30,428 nucleotides of DNA from CAZHPR01 sp964534305. GTDB taxonomy: Bacteria; Patescibacteriota; Minisyncoccia; Phycocordibacterales; WO2-35-19. Below are positions 18,301 through 24,048 of this stretch, in pieces. The notes beneath the pieces are model-generated. The model was not told the origin of the DNA and made no database searches. It saw only the letters and a program-made list of their open reading frames with translations. The position numbers were made by a program, and so were the translations under genes. Position 1 is the first letter of the stretch. Each line of letters starts with the position of its first letter. Location of the stretch: the NCBI GenBank assembly GCA_964534305.1, contig CAZHPR010000010.1, positions 1 to 30,428 of the forward strand, written 5' to 3'.

Positions 18301-18537
18301 ATATTCATCAAATCTAGGCTTCTCAAGTTCAAAACCAAGAAACTCAAACTTAAACTTTTTGCCAGTAAAGTCGTTTATCACGGCGAACTCATCAAACACC
18401 TCCTTTATACCCTTCTCTACAAGCCAGTTGAAAGATTCAATCTGGTCTTTGGCAAGATTGGGTATCTCGGTGAGGGGTTCTTTGAATTTGCTGAAATACT
18501 TCTTTGGCATCACACCGGTTTTCTGTGTTCCTTTCAT
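15319..18537 (-). CDS. rpoB: DNA-directed RNA polymerase subunit beta
   Basis: The 1072-residue beta subunit. Landmarks: MTPHGTFIISGVERVIVPQL (protrusion), the rifampicin region FFTTNQLSQFMG to SALGPGG, CPIHTPEGPNIGLI, GANYEDAIIVSE, GDKLAGRHGNKGVIS and the C-terminal GGKAQGGGQRFGEMEVWAL. The rifampicin pocket differs from E. coli: G392, A398 and T405 replace D516, S522 and R529. H526 and S531 equivalents (H402, S407) are kept. It is the first gene of the rpoBC-dnaG-rpoD unit. The gene is preceded by a structured leader of about 320 nt instead of rplJL. An in-frame ATG ten codons later (MPKKYFSKF) is an alternative start. Confidence 0.97.
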   Translation of the reverse strand: MKGTQKTGVMPKKYFSKFKEPLTEIPNLAKDQIESFNWLVEKGIKEVFDEFAVINDFTGKKFKFEFLGFELEKPRFDEYFAKEKKISYEAPLKAKVKLTNKTMGTEKEQEIFMADFPVMTPHGTFIISGVERVIVPQLARSFGVFFTSTELKGRNLFGAKIIPARGAWIEIETDVDKAIYVRIDRKRKFTLTTLLRAFGLETDTEILEAFKDSPEAKEYIEKTLAKDHSKSSADAYVEIYRRLRDGDLATAENAKEFFTALFDGERYDLQKVGRFRFNSRFGLPTTGKEGERKTLNLADLKLVANHIIKLNTTPDAMEDDIDHLGSRRVRYVGELLQQKFRIGMAQIKRNMQNRMSTVETDVTLPIHFIMPKPLQARIKEFFTTNQLSQFMGQENALAEIEHLRTLSALGPGGLNRSRAGFEVRDVHTSHYGRLCPIHTPEGPNIGLILHLSVFARINEFGMIETPYAKVKNGAITKEIEYLNALEEESFAIAHAATPLNEKGEIINEMVEARVNSKPGLIHKSKVAYMDVATNQAFSIATSMIPFLDHNDANRALMGSNMQKQATPCVEPEAPLVATGMEEPAMRDTGRLVVALNEGTVTKVDGNRVVVKETKGGEEVEYRIVNFSKTNSATCFHQRPIVNVGDHVKRGDVLADTLTSVNGEMALGQNILVAFLSWSGANYEDAIIVSERLIKENKFTTVHIDEVVVNVRDTKLGPEVTTCDIPNVGEAKLKNLAEDGIIRVGAEVHPGDILVGKITPKGETQLTPEERLLRSLFGEKARDVKDTSKRVDGGKKGRVINVQVFSRERGDKLQSGIIKRIHIEIAQIRNVSVGDKLAGRHGNKGVISKILPIEDMPYMADGTPVDIILTPLGVPSRMNLGQILEIHLGLAAKTLGYQAVVPPFAGATDKEIKEELKKAGWNESGKVRLYDGRTGEAFKQDSSVGYMYILKLDHMVEDKIHMRSIGPYSLITQQPLGGKAQGGGQRFGEMEVWALLGHGAAYTLREMLTIKSDDILGRSAAFDSIVKGEKIRSENIPAAFNVLINNLRGLSLNIELLRSKEDQFVEEEDNNSK

Positions 18538-18856
18538 AAATTATTTATATTTAATAAAAATTATTAAAATTTAAACTCACAAAAAATTAACCAAAACATT
18601 TTTACCCAAGCAATTACAGGACAATATATTTGGTCTTAATAAAGCAAACTATCTAGTTTTGCAGGCAACAAAACACGCCCAGATTTTAATCAGGGCTTTA
18701 GTTGCCTTTTCTAACTGTTTAAATTTGTTTTATTCAAACCAGCAAATTGCTTGTAATCACCTCGTAAGTATTCGCCAATTAGACGATAATCCACAAGGCC
18801 TTTTTGGGTTATTAACACCCACCATTGACAAGCCGCAACTCAATCGATCAATAGTA
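18538..18856 (-). promoter_or_regulatory. Long structured leader of the rpoB operon
   Basis: No gene of its own. From the predicted start near 18856 the leader runs 320 nt to the rpoB ATG. It contains GGGT/ACCC followed by AAAAA (hairpin around 18806-18820). A strong long hairpin follows (GGCAAC...GCCC-t-GATT/AATC-t-GGGC...GTTGCC, within 18662-18706). A 9-bp outer stem CAAGCAATT/AATTGCTTG (18743-18752 with 18608-18616) encloses that hairpin. The last 60 nt before the ATG are A/T only. It could hold an attenuator or protein-binding site. I recognise no known leader family. Confidence 0.5.
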
Positions 18857-18862
18857 AGTTCT

Positions 18863-18891
18863 AGTATAGACCCTCGCTCAAAATCTGTCAA
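18863..18891 (-). promoter_or_regulatory. Promoter of the rpoB-rpoC-dnaG-rpoD operon
   Basis: TTGACA (18891-18886), 17 nt, TATACT (18868-18863), a near-consensus sigma-70 promoter. A second TTGACT lies just upstream. It diverges from the plus-strand promoter at 18936. Confidence 0.65.
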
Positions 18892-18935
18892 GTAAGTCAA
18901 TACTCCCTGTGGATAACTATTTTAAGCGGTATCTA

Positions 18936-18964
18936 TTGACACCCATAACTAAATATGCTAATAT
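18936..18964 (+). promoter_or_regulatory. Strong promoter of the small basic protein gene
   Basis: Perfect TTGACA (18936-18941), 17 nt, TAATAT (18959-18964) preceded by TGC, giving an extended -10. The start is expected near 18971, with a 43-nt leader carrying GAAAGG seven bases before the ATG. Confidence 0.8.
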
Positions 18965-19013
18965 TGTATTTAGACCCCGTTCATTGGGGAATACAGAGAA
19001 GAAAGGTTTACAC

Positions 19014-19334
19014 ATGTCGTTGACTTTTTTGAATGATCCCAAGATCCTCGCCGCAGCCATGGAAGGTCTCCTGCTTCGCAGGAAGCTGGTCGAAGGACAG
19101 ATCGAGGAGGTCCGCGCTGCGCTGGCGCAGGCGCAGACAGACTCCACGGCTTCCCAGCTCATGGCCCTCAAGGCCAAATTCCGGGTGGTTCCGTCACTCG
19201 AAAAGAAGCCGCGGCGCCGCAAGATGAGCCTCGCGGCCCGGGAACGGATCGCCGCAGCCCAGAAGAAGCGCTGGGCCGAATACCGGAGAAACAAGCAGAA
19301 TCCCGGCTCTTTGCAAGAAGCCATCGCCTCCTAG
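19014..19334 (+). CDS. Small basic protein with a C-terminal RERIAAAQKKRW-type motif
   Basis: A 106-residue, Ala/Arg/Lys-rich, leucine-heptad protein. Residues about 8-45 (MEGLLLRRKLVEGQIEEVRAA) should form a coiled coil. The C-terminal part is strongly basic, KKPRRRKMSLAARERIAAA followed by QKKRWAEYRR. That is a recurrent tail in small bacterial proteins that I associate with nucleic-acid binding, though I cannot name a family. The ATG at 19014 is supported by the upstream SD; the frame is open to 18909, but that part overlaps the promoter. With its own extended -10 promoter, SD and terminator it is a self-contained unit. GC-rich codons set it apart from rpoB and the next gene. Confidence 0.78.
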   Translation: MSLTFLNDPKILAAAMEGLLLRRKLVEGQIEEVRAALAQAQTDSTASQLMALKAKFRVVPSLEKKPRRRKMSLAARERIAAAQKKRWAEYRRNKQNPGSLQEAIAS

Positions 19335-19370
19335 TAGGCGACATCGACTCATCCCCTCCCTCCCCTCACA

Positions 19371-19399
19371 GGCGGACCCTCACCGGCCCGCCTTTTTTT
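19371..19399 (+). terminator. Rho-independent terminator
   Basis: GGCGG-ACC, six-base loop, GGC-CCGCC (19371-19392) followed by seven T. The T-run overlaps the stop codon of the convergent GH15-like gene (19398-19400), so the two units abut exactly. Confidence 0.85.
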
Positions 19400-20468
19400 A
19401 TTTCCTTGACTTTAGGAGGGCGACGACGAAGAGGGATTCGGCCCAACCGAGAGGGACATTGTCATTTGGTTCCGGAGAATCAGAATAGTAGAGCTCGGGA
19501 ATCTCGCCGTTGTAGATTATGCTCTTACTTTTTTCTAAGTAATCGGTAGATTTCTTTTTATCATCATTGTCGGTTATGTCTCCGTACCTTAATCCGTCGC
19601 TTCCCCAGGTATTGTAAATAATAGAAAGCCAAGGAAATCCAAAGCACCACTCGGCTTCCTCGCTGTACCCGTCGATATTTTTGTTGTAGTACCGGTCTCC
19701 TTTGTACCTTATTACCCCTCTTTCTTTTTCTAGATGATACTCGAGGTGTCTCACTATTTCTCTGGCTGTATTTTCTGGTACGACGTTGAAGGGGTAGATA
19801 AGAGAGAGTAAGGCTAGGTCGGTAAACTTGGTTTTGGACTCTCTTGGCAACAATTCTTTGAGTGCTTGCTCACCTTTCTCTATTAGCTCTAGGGGTACGT
19901 TTGTTTCTTTTAATCTTGTTATTGATTTGAGCCCAGCAACGCAAGCTCCAACCGAAGAAGCGTGTACTTCCTCGTACTCTTCCCATACGCCGTTGTCCGG
20001 ATCGTGCCAATACTCGATTGAAGCAAGATAATCTATCAGTTTTTGTATTACCTCATAATCTTCCGGACTCTCAAGTATCTTTATGCCATTACTTTCTAGG
20101 TCTCCTATTTTGAAAAGGATTGCTCCGACTGCGTCATTTTGTTTGTTACCCCACTCCTCCCAAAATTCATCAAAGGTTTCGGGGTTGTATCTTGCGTGTA
20201 TGTATTGATAAGTCGCGTAGGGTTTTTGCCCGGCTGCCCAGTTTATCTTGTCTTTATGCTTTTTGAATATTTGTATAAGAGCTTTCCATGTTTTAGTGAC
20301 AGTCTCTTTGTCCCCGATTTCCTCAAATGCGAGACAGGTGTAGAAGTTATCTCTAAGCCAAGCTTTGTTGTATCCAGTAGAAACGCTTGCGCGAGAAGCC
20401 AGAAACAGTCCACTCTCTGATTGAAGTTTCTTTATATTTTCTAAATGTCTTTCTAGTATGTCTTTCAT
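19398..20468 (-). CDS. Glycoside hydrolase family 15-like (glucoamylase-type) protein
   Basis: A 356-residue alpha/alpha-barrel protein resembling the catalytic part of GH15 enzymes, which release glucose from the ends of alpha-glucans. Cues: SVSTGYNKAWLRDNFYTCLAF near the start, the acid-residue loop GVWEEYEEVHASSVGACVAGL, and the end motif PNDNVPLGWAESLFVVALL, where the glutamate fits the catalytic base. There is no signal peptide, so it is cytoplasmic, and it lacks the N-terminal beta-sandwich of many bacterial members. It may act on stored or scavenged glucan and feed glycolysis; the substrate is not readable. The leader is GAATAAATAAA without SD. Confidence 0.78.
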   Translation of the reverse strand: MKDILERHLENIKKLQSESGLFLASRASVSTGYNKAWLRDNFYTCLAFEEIGDKETVTKTWKALIQIFKKHKDKINWAAGQKPYATYQYIHARYNPETFDEFWEEWGNKQNDAVGAILFKIGDLESNGIKILESPEDYEVIQKLIDYLASIEYWHDPDNGVWEEYEEVHASSVGACVAGLKSITRLKETNVPLELIEKGEQALKELLPRESKTKFTDLALLSLIYPFNVVPENTAREIVRHLEYHLEKERGVIRYKGDRYYNKNIDGYSEEAEWCFGFPWLSIIYNTWGSDGLRYGDITDNDDKKKSTDYLEKSKSIIYNGEIPELYYSDSPEPNDNVPLGWAESLFVVALLKSRK

Positions 20469-20492
20469 TTTATTTATTCTACCTCACCCCTA

Positions 20493-20517
20493 CCCCTCTC
20501 CTTGCAAAGGAGAGGGG
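20493..20517. repeat. Intergenic palindrome
   Basis: A perfect 11-bp stem CCCCTCTCCTT/AAGGAGAGGGG with loop GCA, followed by A-rich sequence. It belongs to the same CCCCT/AGGGG class as the elements at 8068 and 20546. It probably also separates the transcripts on either side. Confidence 0.6.
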
Positions 20518-20545
20518 AGAAAAAATTAACCTCTCTCCCTTCCTG

Positions 20546-20581
20546 CTCCCTCTTAAAGTAAGAGGGATTTAGGGAGTTATG
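20546..20581 (+). repeat. Dispersed palindromic element, copy 2
   Basis: TCCCTCTTA/TAAGAGGGA (20547-20555, 20559-20567) with an outer CTCCC/GGGAG, then AGGGAGTTATG. It matches the element at 8050-8093 in opposite orientation. Its final TTAT provides the stop codon of the 105-residue protein gene. Confidence 0.65.
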
Positions 20582-20894
20582 TTTTTGTCTGTCCATACAA
20601 TTTTTTTGCCTCTTTTAACATCTCTTTCAAATACGGTCTCTTGTTTTCCATTAGGTTTGCAAGAATTGGATAGCTAGTCTTTGCTTCTACATACAGGCTA
20701 ACAACCCTCTCTTCTTCTTTAAAAAACTCAAGCATCTTGAGAGCCACCTTTTCATCATAATACTTCTGGGCAACTTCTTCTTTGCTCCCCGTTGGCTTTT
20801 CTCTGATACTCTCTACCACTTCCTTTGCAATATCGGTCTCAACTTGCACCTGAGCAAGCAGAAAATCTAATTCGTTTTGTATCTTATTTTTCAT
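20577..20894 (-). CDS. Hypothetical protein
   Basis: 105 residues, not recognised. It is predicted almost entirely helical and highly charged, with a coiled-coil-like start (IQNELDFLLAQVQVETDIAKEVV) and a Lys/Glu-rich body (EEVAQKYYDEKVALKMLEFF). No cysteines, membrane segments or catalytic motif. It starts one base after the stop of the 67-residue gene, so translation is probably coupled. Base composition matches the core genes. Confidence 0.65.
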   Translation of the reverse strand: MKNKIQNELDFLLAQVQVETDIAKEVVESIREKPTGSKEEVAQKYYDEKVALKMLEFFKEEERVVSLYVEAKTSYPILANLMENKRPYLKEMLKEAKKLYGQTKT

Positions 20895-20895
20895 C

Positions 20896-21099
20896 TTAAT
20901 ATTGACCTGTATCCATCATTCTTTCGCTTATATTTGAAAAATATGGATTTTTTTCAATTCTTCCAAATACTTCACTGAGTTTTTCTTCAAGAGTTTTTAC
21001 TATAGATTCTTGGGCTCTCTCAAGGTGCCCATCTCTTAGGGTCTCTGTCTCGGGCGCTCTTGCCCCAACTTCTTTATTATCAAAATTTACTCCTTCCAT
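20896..21099 (-). CDS. Hypothetical protein
   Basis: 67 residues, not recognised. Charged and soluble, with one likely amphipathic helix (ERAQESIVKTLEEKLSEVF) followed by RIEKNPYFSNISERMM. It sits 11 bases after the transporter gene and one base before the next, in an apparent three-gene unit. The leader TTTTAAATAAA has no SD. Confidence 0.6.
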   Translation of the reverse strand: MEGVNFDNKEVGARAPETETLRDGHLERAQESIVKTLEEKLSEVFGRIEKNPYFSNISERMMDTGQY

Positions 21100-21110
21100 T
21101 TTATTTAAAA

Positions 21111-21527
21111 TTATAAGGCCACTAATAATGCGCCACCCAGGATAAGGGCCCCTCCCAGGGCTGTCTTTGCTGTAAATGCTTCACCCAAGAAGAGCGCTGC
21201 CAGCAGTAGTGCAAAGACAACGGAGGTCCTATCTATTGCAACAACGCCAGAAACAGGACCGCTTTTTATTGCAAAGAAATAGCAGAGCCAGGAAAGAGCT
21301 CCAGCTATCCCGGAAAGGATTATGAAGAGGAGAGGTTTGCCAACAATTGTTTCTAAACCAGAGAACTTTTTTAAAGATAAGGATACGATGATAAGAAAAA
21401 CAGCCATTACAACAGCTCTCACTGTTGTCGCCATTGTTGAGTCGATGTCTTTGAGTCCTACCTTGCCGAATATTGCTACAAGTGAAGCAAAGACCGCTGA
21501 CCCGATTGCATAAAATATCCAATTCAT
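21111..21527 (-). CDS. Half-size EamA/DMT-family transporter
   Basis: A 138-residue membrane protein with one EamA domain and about five hydrophobic helices: residues about 3-22, 33-52, 66-90, 95-113 and 118-137. Cues are AIFGKVGLKDID, SWLCYFFAIKSGPVSGVVAI and LGEAFTAKTALGGALILGG. Full-length drug/metabolite transporters have two such repeats, so this one would work as a dimer. The substrate is unknown. TATAAT lies ten bases before the ATG (21542-21537), so the message may be nearly leaderless; no good -35 is seen. Confidence 0.8.
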   Translation of the reverse strand: MNWIFYAIGSAVFASLVAIFGKVGLKDIDSTMATTVRAVVMAVFLIIVSLSLKKFSGLETIVGKPLLFIILSGIAGALSWLCYFFAIKSGPVSGVVAIDRTSVVFALLLAALFLGEAFTAKTALGGALILGGALLVAL

Positions 21528-21586
21528 ATATCAACAATTATACCTCATCCTAAAACCTCACTTGGGGATATGATTTTGGACAACAG

Positions 21587-21639
21587 AAAAACCCACCAAC
21601 TGAAGCTTGCAGATTTTTCTGCCGCCTCGGGGGTGGGTT
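21587..21639 (-). terminator. Rho-independent terminator of the 57-residue gene
   Basis: On the minus strand AACCCACC pairs with GGTGGGTT (21639-21632 with 21597-21590), the latter running into TTTTTCTGTT. An inner GCAGA/TCTGC pair adds a second helix. It lies two bases past the stop. Confidence 0.75.
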
Positions 21640-21641
21640 GA

Positions 21642-21815
21642 TTACTGACACATGGGGGCGGTCGCCTCCATGAACTTGCTCACGAGTCTTTTGGGAGCGG
21701 CAAGCCGCTCCGCTTCTTCTCGAAATTCGGGGTAGAGGCGAATTACCTCTTCCAACCCCGATAGATCGAGGTACCCTTTGATCGAGTCCCAAAAAAACTT
21801 TAAGCTTTCTTCCAT
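21642..21815 (-). CDS. Small protein, 57 residues, unknown function
   Basis: An easily overlooked gene. It is acidic to neutral and helical, beginning MEESLKFFWDSIKGYLDLSG, continuing LEEVIRLYPEFREEAERLAA and ending KFMEATAPMCQ. No family recognised. The evidence is the surrounding machinery: a TTGCAA-N17-TATAAT promoter right after trmD, AAAGGAG eight bases before the ATG, and a terminator two bases after the stop. Codon use is GC-rich relative to trmD and the transporter. A longer 80-codon frame overlaps it in another register (start 21792), but has no SD and a low-complexity product. Confidence 0.72.
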   Translation of the reverse strand: MEESLKFFWDSIKGYLDLSGLEEVIRLYPEFREEAERLAAPKRLVSKFMEATAPMCQ

Positions 21816-21842
21816 ATCGGAAGCTCCTTTCCTCTACTATTA

Positions 21843-21871
21843 ATTATATCACCTTTTGTAAAAAATTGCAA
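21843..21871 (-). promoter_or_regulatory. Promoter of the 57-residue gene
   Basis: TTGCAA (21871-21866), 17 nt, TATAAT (21848-21843) with TGA in front. The -35 box begins three bases after the trmD stop codon, the same offset as the RNA-gene promoter after uvrC. Confidence 0.78.
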
Positions 21872-21874
21872 GGA

Positions 21875-22594
21875 TTATTTCTTCTTTCTTTTTCTCCACT
21901 CCTCAATCTTTGCGTGATTACCGGATAGTAGTATTTTTGGTACCTTGTATTTTTTGCCCTTGTAGGTCAAAACTTCTGGCCGAGTGTAGTGTGGATACTC
22001 TAGTCCATTTTCCCCGAGCTTTTTGTTCTTTTCTTTTTTTAGAATTAGATTGGAGTGAGATTCTTCTTGTAGGGATTCTAATCTTATAACCCCGGGTATT
22101 AATCTAGAAATAGCAGAAGAAACCGTCATAGCAGCGACGTCTCCATCAGTGAGTACATATGGACCTATAGATATTTCTTCGGCTTTTAGCGCCTTTACTA
22201 CCCTCTCATCAATCCCTTCGTATCTTCCTGTGATGAATACTATGTTCGTATATTTTTTTGACCAATCGTAGGCTGTTTTTTGATCAAAAGTTTTACCTTT
22301 TGCGGAGAATACTACAATCTTTTTTTTACCCTTTATTTTTTTATCTGCTCTATCAAAGGCTTTTAGGATTGGTTCTGCTTGCAACACCATACCAGCTCCA
22401 CCACCGTAAGGTTTGTCGTCTACTCGTAGGTAAGGTTTTTCATTTTTTTTCTGAGATTTACTTGGTCTTACAAAATCTCTTGGATTATAAAAATTAAACT
22501 TTATTTTCTTGTTCTTCTGAGCTCTTGCAAGAATAGACCCATTTAGATATGAGTCAAAAAATTCCGGAAACAATGTAATTATATGAAAAGTCAT
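21875..22594 (-). CDS. trmD: tRNA (guanine-N1-)-methyltransferase
   Basis: A 239-residue SPOUT (knotted) methyltransferase that makes m1G37 in tRNAs reading CNN codons, which prevents +1 frameshifting. Family motifs: MTFHIITLFPEFF at the start, DDKPYGGGAGMVLQ, the SAM-binding knot VFITGRYEGIDERVV and SIGPYVLTDGDVAAM, and the C-terminal EYPHYTRPEVL. Length is normal, with a Lys-rich tail. In many bacteria it sits in rpsP-rimM-trmD-rplS; here rpsP and khpA are nearby, rimM and rplS are absent, and a terminator separates khpA from trmD. TATAAT at 22622-22617 may give it its own promoter. Confidence 0.95.
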   Translation of the reverse strand: MTFHIITLFPEFFDSYLNGSILARAQKNKKIKFNFYNPRDFVRPSKSQKKNEKPYLRVDDKPYGGGAGMVLQAEPILKAFDRADKKIKGKKKIVVFSAKGKTFDQKTAYDWSKKYTNIVFITGRYEGIDERVVKALKAEEISIGPYVLTDGDVAAMTVSSAISRLIPGVIRLESLQEESHSNLILKKEKNKKLGENGLEYPHYTRPEVLTYKGKKYKVPKILLSGNHAKIEEWRKRKKK

Positions 22595-22649
22595 TATGCA
22601 AGTTGTTAGTCTACAGATTATAGACTATAGTAGAATACAATAAATAAAC

Positions 22650-22673
22650 AAAAAAGTCCATACGGACTTTTTT
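22650..22673. terminator. Bidirectional terminator between khpA and trmD
   Basis: AAAAAAGTCC-ATAC-GGACTTTTTT. The short GC stem is flanked by A6 and T6, so it can work on either strand. For the minus-strand genes it would end the rpsP-khpA transcript. Confidence 0.7.
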
Positions 22674-22700
22674 GATTCTAACTACTGTTATCTTAAATCT

Positions 22701-23021
22701 TTAATCCAATTTGAGGTCTTGCATTACATCATCTACTGATTTCATGCTATCGCTCCTCTCCATTCTCTTGCTACCGCCTTCTGGTTCATTGATCTTGAGG
22801 TTTACTCTTGCGTTGTTTTTCATGCCAACAACTCTTAGAAGTATTCTGATAGCTTTTGCGGTATTACCTGATCTACCTATAACCTTACCCATATCATCTG
22901 GATGTACATCTAGAGAAAGAAGTACTCCCATCTCATCTACTGTTCTGTTTATCTTTACAGCTTCTGGGTGATCTACTAGGGCCTTTATAACATCGTTCAA
23001 AAATTGTGCGTCCTGTTCCAT
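22701..23021 (-). CDS. khpA: KH-domain RNA-binding protein
   Basis: A 106-residue type II KH-domain protein of the KhpA/YlqC kind. The RNA-binding GxxG loop is G49-R-S-G52 in DDMGKVIGRSGNTAKAIRILL, followed by the helix and beta-strand of the fold (NNARVNLKINEP). A charged tail of about 25 residues (GGSKRMERSDSMKSVDD) extends beyond the domain. In other bacteria KhpA, alone or with KhpB, binds many RNAs and affects ribosome biogenesis and cell size. Order after rpsP is as in Gram-positive bacteria. The leader CGAAATATA is complementary to the altered 16S tail. Confidence 0.9.
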   Translation of the reverse strand: MEQDAQFLNDVIKALVDHPEAVKINRTVDEMGVLLSLDVHPDDMGKVIGRSGNTAKAIRILLRVVGMKNNARVNLKINEPEGGSKRMERSDSMKSVDDVMQDLKLD

Positions 23022-23104
23022 TATATTTCGGATAATCTTTTAATTAAGGATTTTCTCCTCACTATTATAATAACACAAGGCTGTCTATACTCAAATGTGG
23101 AGAA

Positions 23105-23629
23105 TTATTGGGCAGGTGTTTCTTCTGCCGGGGTTTCTACAGAATCGACATTTTCAGCCGGTTCTTCAACAGTGTCATTTGTCGGAGCTGGAGCTTCCGC
23201 TACAGCTGCTTCTTCTGCGTGCGCAGGCAGGTCATTAGCTTTTTCTTCGGCAGCTTTCGCTTCTTCTGCAGCCTTCTTCTCTGCCTCTGCTGCTTCTCTT
23301 TTAGCCTCTTCTTGTTGTTTTTGAGCTTCTAGTTTTTTGTTTTTTGTCTCTGCGATAACGCTAGGAGGTAGTACATTTATCTTTTTGCTATCCAATACTT
23401 TTTTGCCTACCAAGATGTTGTGCACTGTTGGAGATAGTTGTACCCCCTTCTTTAGCCACTCTTTTATTTTGTCGATTTGAAATTCCGCCTTGTCTCCTCT
23501 TCTAGAATCGTAAGAGCCCAAGACTTCCAAAGCCTTGCCGCTCCTAGGGCCGTTTGTAGACTCGGTCAAAACAAGCCTAAACACAGGCTCGTGCTTTCTT
23601 CCTACTCTTTGTAATCTTATTTTAAGCAT
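23105..23629 (-). CDS. rpsP: 30S ribosomal protein bS16 with a long Ala/Glu tail
   Basis: The first 85 or so residues are ordinary S16 (MLKIRLQRVGRKHEPVFRLV, EVLGSYDSR, WLKKGVQLSPTVHNIL), which helps assemble the 30S body. Then comes an unusual extension of about 90 residues: a Lys/Glu/Ala helix (EAQKQQEEAKREAAEAEKK) and a disordered acidic Pro/Ala/Glu end. I chose ATG 23629; a TTG two codons upstream is in frame but unlikely. The tail includes LPAHAE, coded by a near-palindrome (23215-23230) that resembles the one in eno. Ala/Glu-rich tails on ribosomal proteins occur in several CPR lineages; function unknown. Confidence 0.93.
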   Translation of the reverse strand: MLKIRLQRVGRKHEPVFRLVLTESTNGPRSGKALEVLGSYDSRRGDKAEFQIDKIKEWLKKGVQLSPTVHNILVGKKVLDSKKINVLPPSVIAETKNKKLEAQKQQEEAKREAAEAEKKAAEEAKAAEEKANDLPAHAEEAAVAEAPAPTNDTVEEPAENVDSVETPAEETPAQ

Positions 23630-23669
23630 GGGCAAAATCTTATCAGAAAAGCTTTAATCGGTCAAATTG

Positions 23670-23945
23670 TTACTTGTTCTCCTCACCGTAAGGCATCTGG
23701 GCTCTTATGTTTCCTATCTTTTCTATTAACTCAGGTATGGGTATTTCTGGGTCTCGTCCCGCGTTTGCATCTTCTTGTGCTCTCGCCAGTTGCTCTTCAA
23801 GGTGGTGTAATTGCCTTGCCATATCTATATTATCTTGATCTTCTCCTGCAAGTTCTCCTCTTCTTTCGGGGTTTGCAATATGGCCTGCACTGTCAGTATT
23901 TTCTCTTTCACTATTATTACCAAAAAATCCTTCTAAAAATCCCAT
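23670..23945 (-). CDS. Hypothetical protein with a coiled coil
   Basis: 91 residues, not recognised. A glycine/phenylalanine start (MGFLEGFFGNNSE), a polar linker, then a likely coiled coil (MARQLHHLEEQLARAQEDA) and a second helix (PELIEKIGNIRAQM). Strongly acidic, no cysteines. It lies 40 bases upstream of rpsP on the same strand, so probably co-transcribed. The leader is A/T-rich without SD. Confidence 0.6.
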   Translation of the reverse strand: MGFLEGFFGNNSERENTDSAGHIANPERRGELAGEDQDNIDMARQLHHLEEQLARAQEDANAGRDPEIPIPELIEKIGNIRAQMPYGEENK

Positions 23946-23989
23946 AATATTTAAATTAATATAATCCTTAAATTATAACATACAAAATA

Positions 23990-24018
23990 TTGATAAAAAG
24001 CTTATCCGGTGGTACTCT
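23990..24018 (+). promoter_or_regulatory. Possible promoter of the ECF sigma gene
   Basis: TTGATA (23990-23995), 17 nt, TACTCT (24013-24018). The -10 is weak, matching three of six. A start near 24025 would leave about 11 nt before the SD. An ECF-type self-promoter cannot be excluded. Confidence 0.4.
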
Positions 24019-24048
24019 CCATGTTGGACTTCTTGAAAGGAGGTGTTC

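Noticed and set aside
18659..18895. 78-codon plus-strand frame in the rpoB leader
   Set aside because: No SD or promoter, unlike the other plus-strand genes, and the frame is built on the leader hairpins.
18786..18917. Replication origin: TGTGGATAA at 18909-18917 and a one-mismatch TAATCCACA at 18786
   Set aside because: One perfect DnaA box and one weak one, no dnaA or dnaN nearby, and no box cluster or AT-rich unwinding repeats.
20493..20581. CRISPR array
   Set aside because: Only two different palindromes next to each other, with no equal-length spacers and no cas genes.
21550..21792. 80-codon minus-strand frame
   Set aside because: It starts inside the 57-residue gene in another register, has no SD and runs through the terminator.
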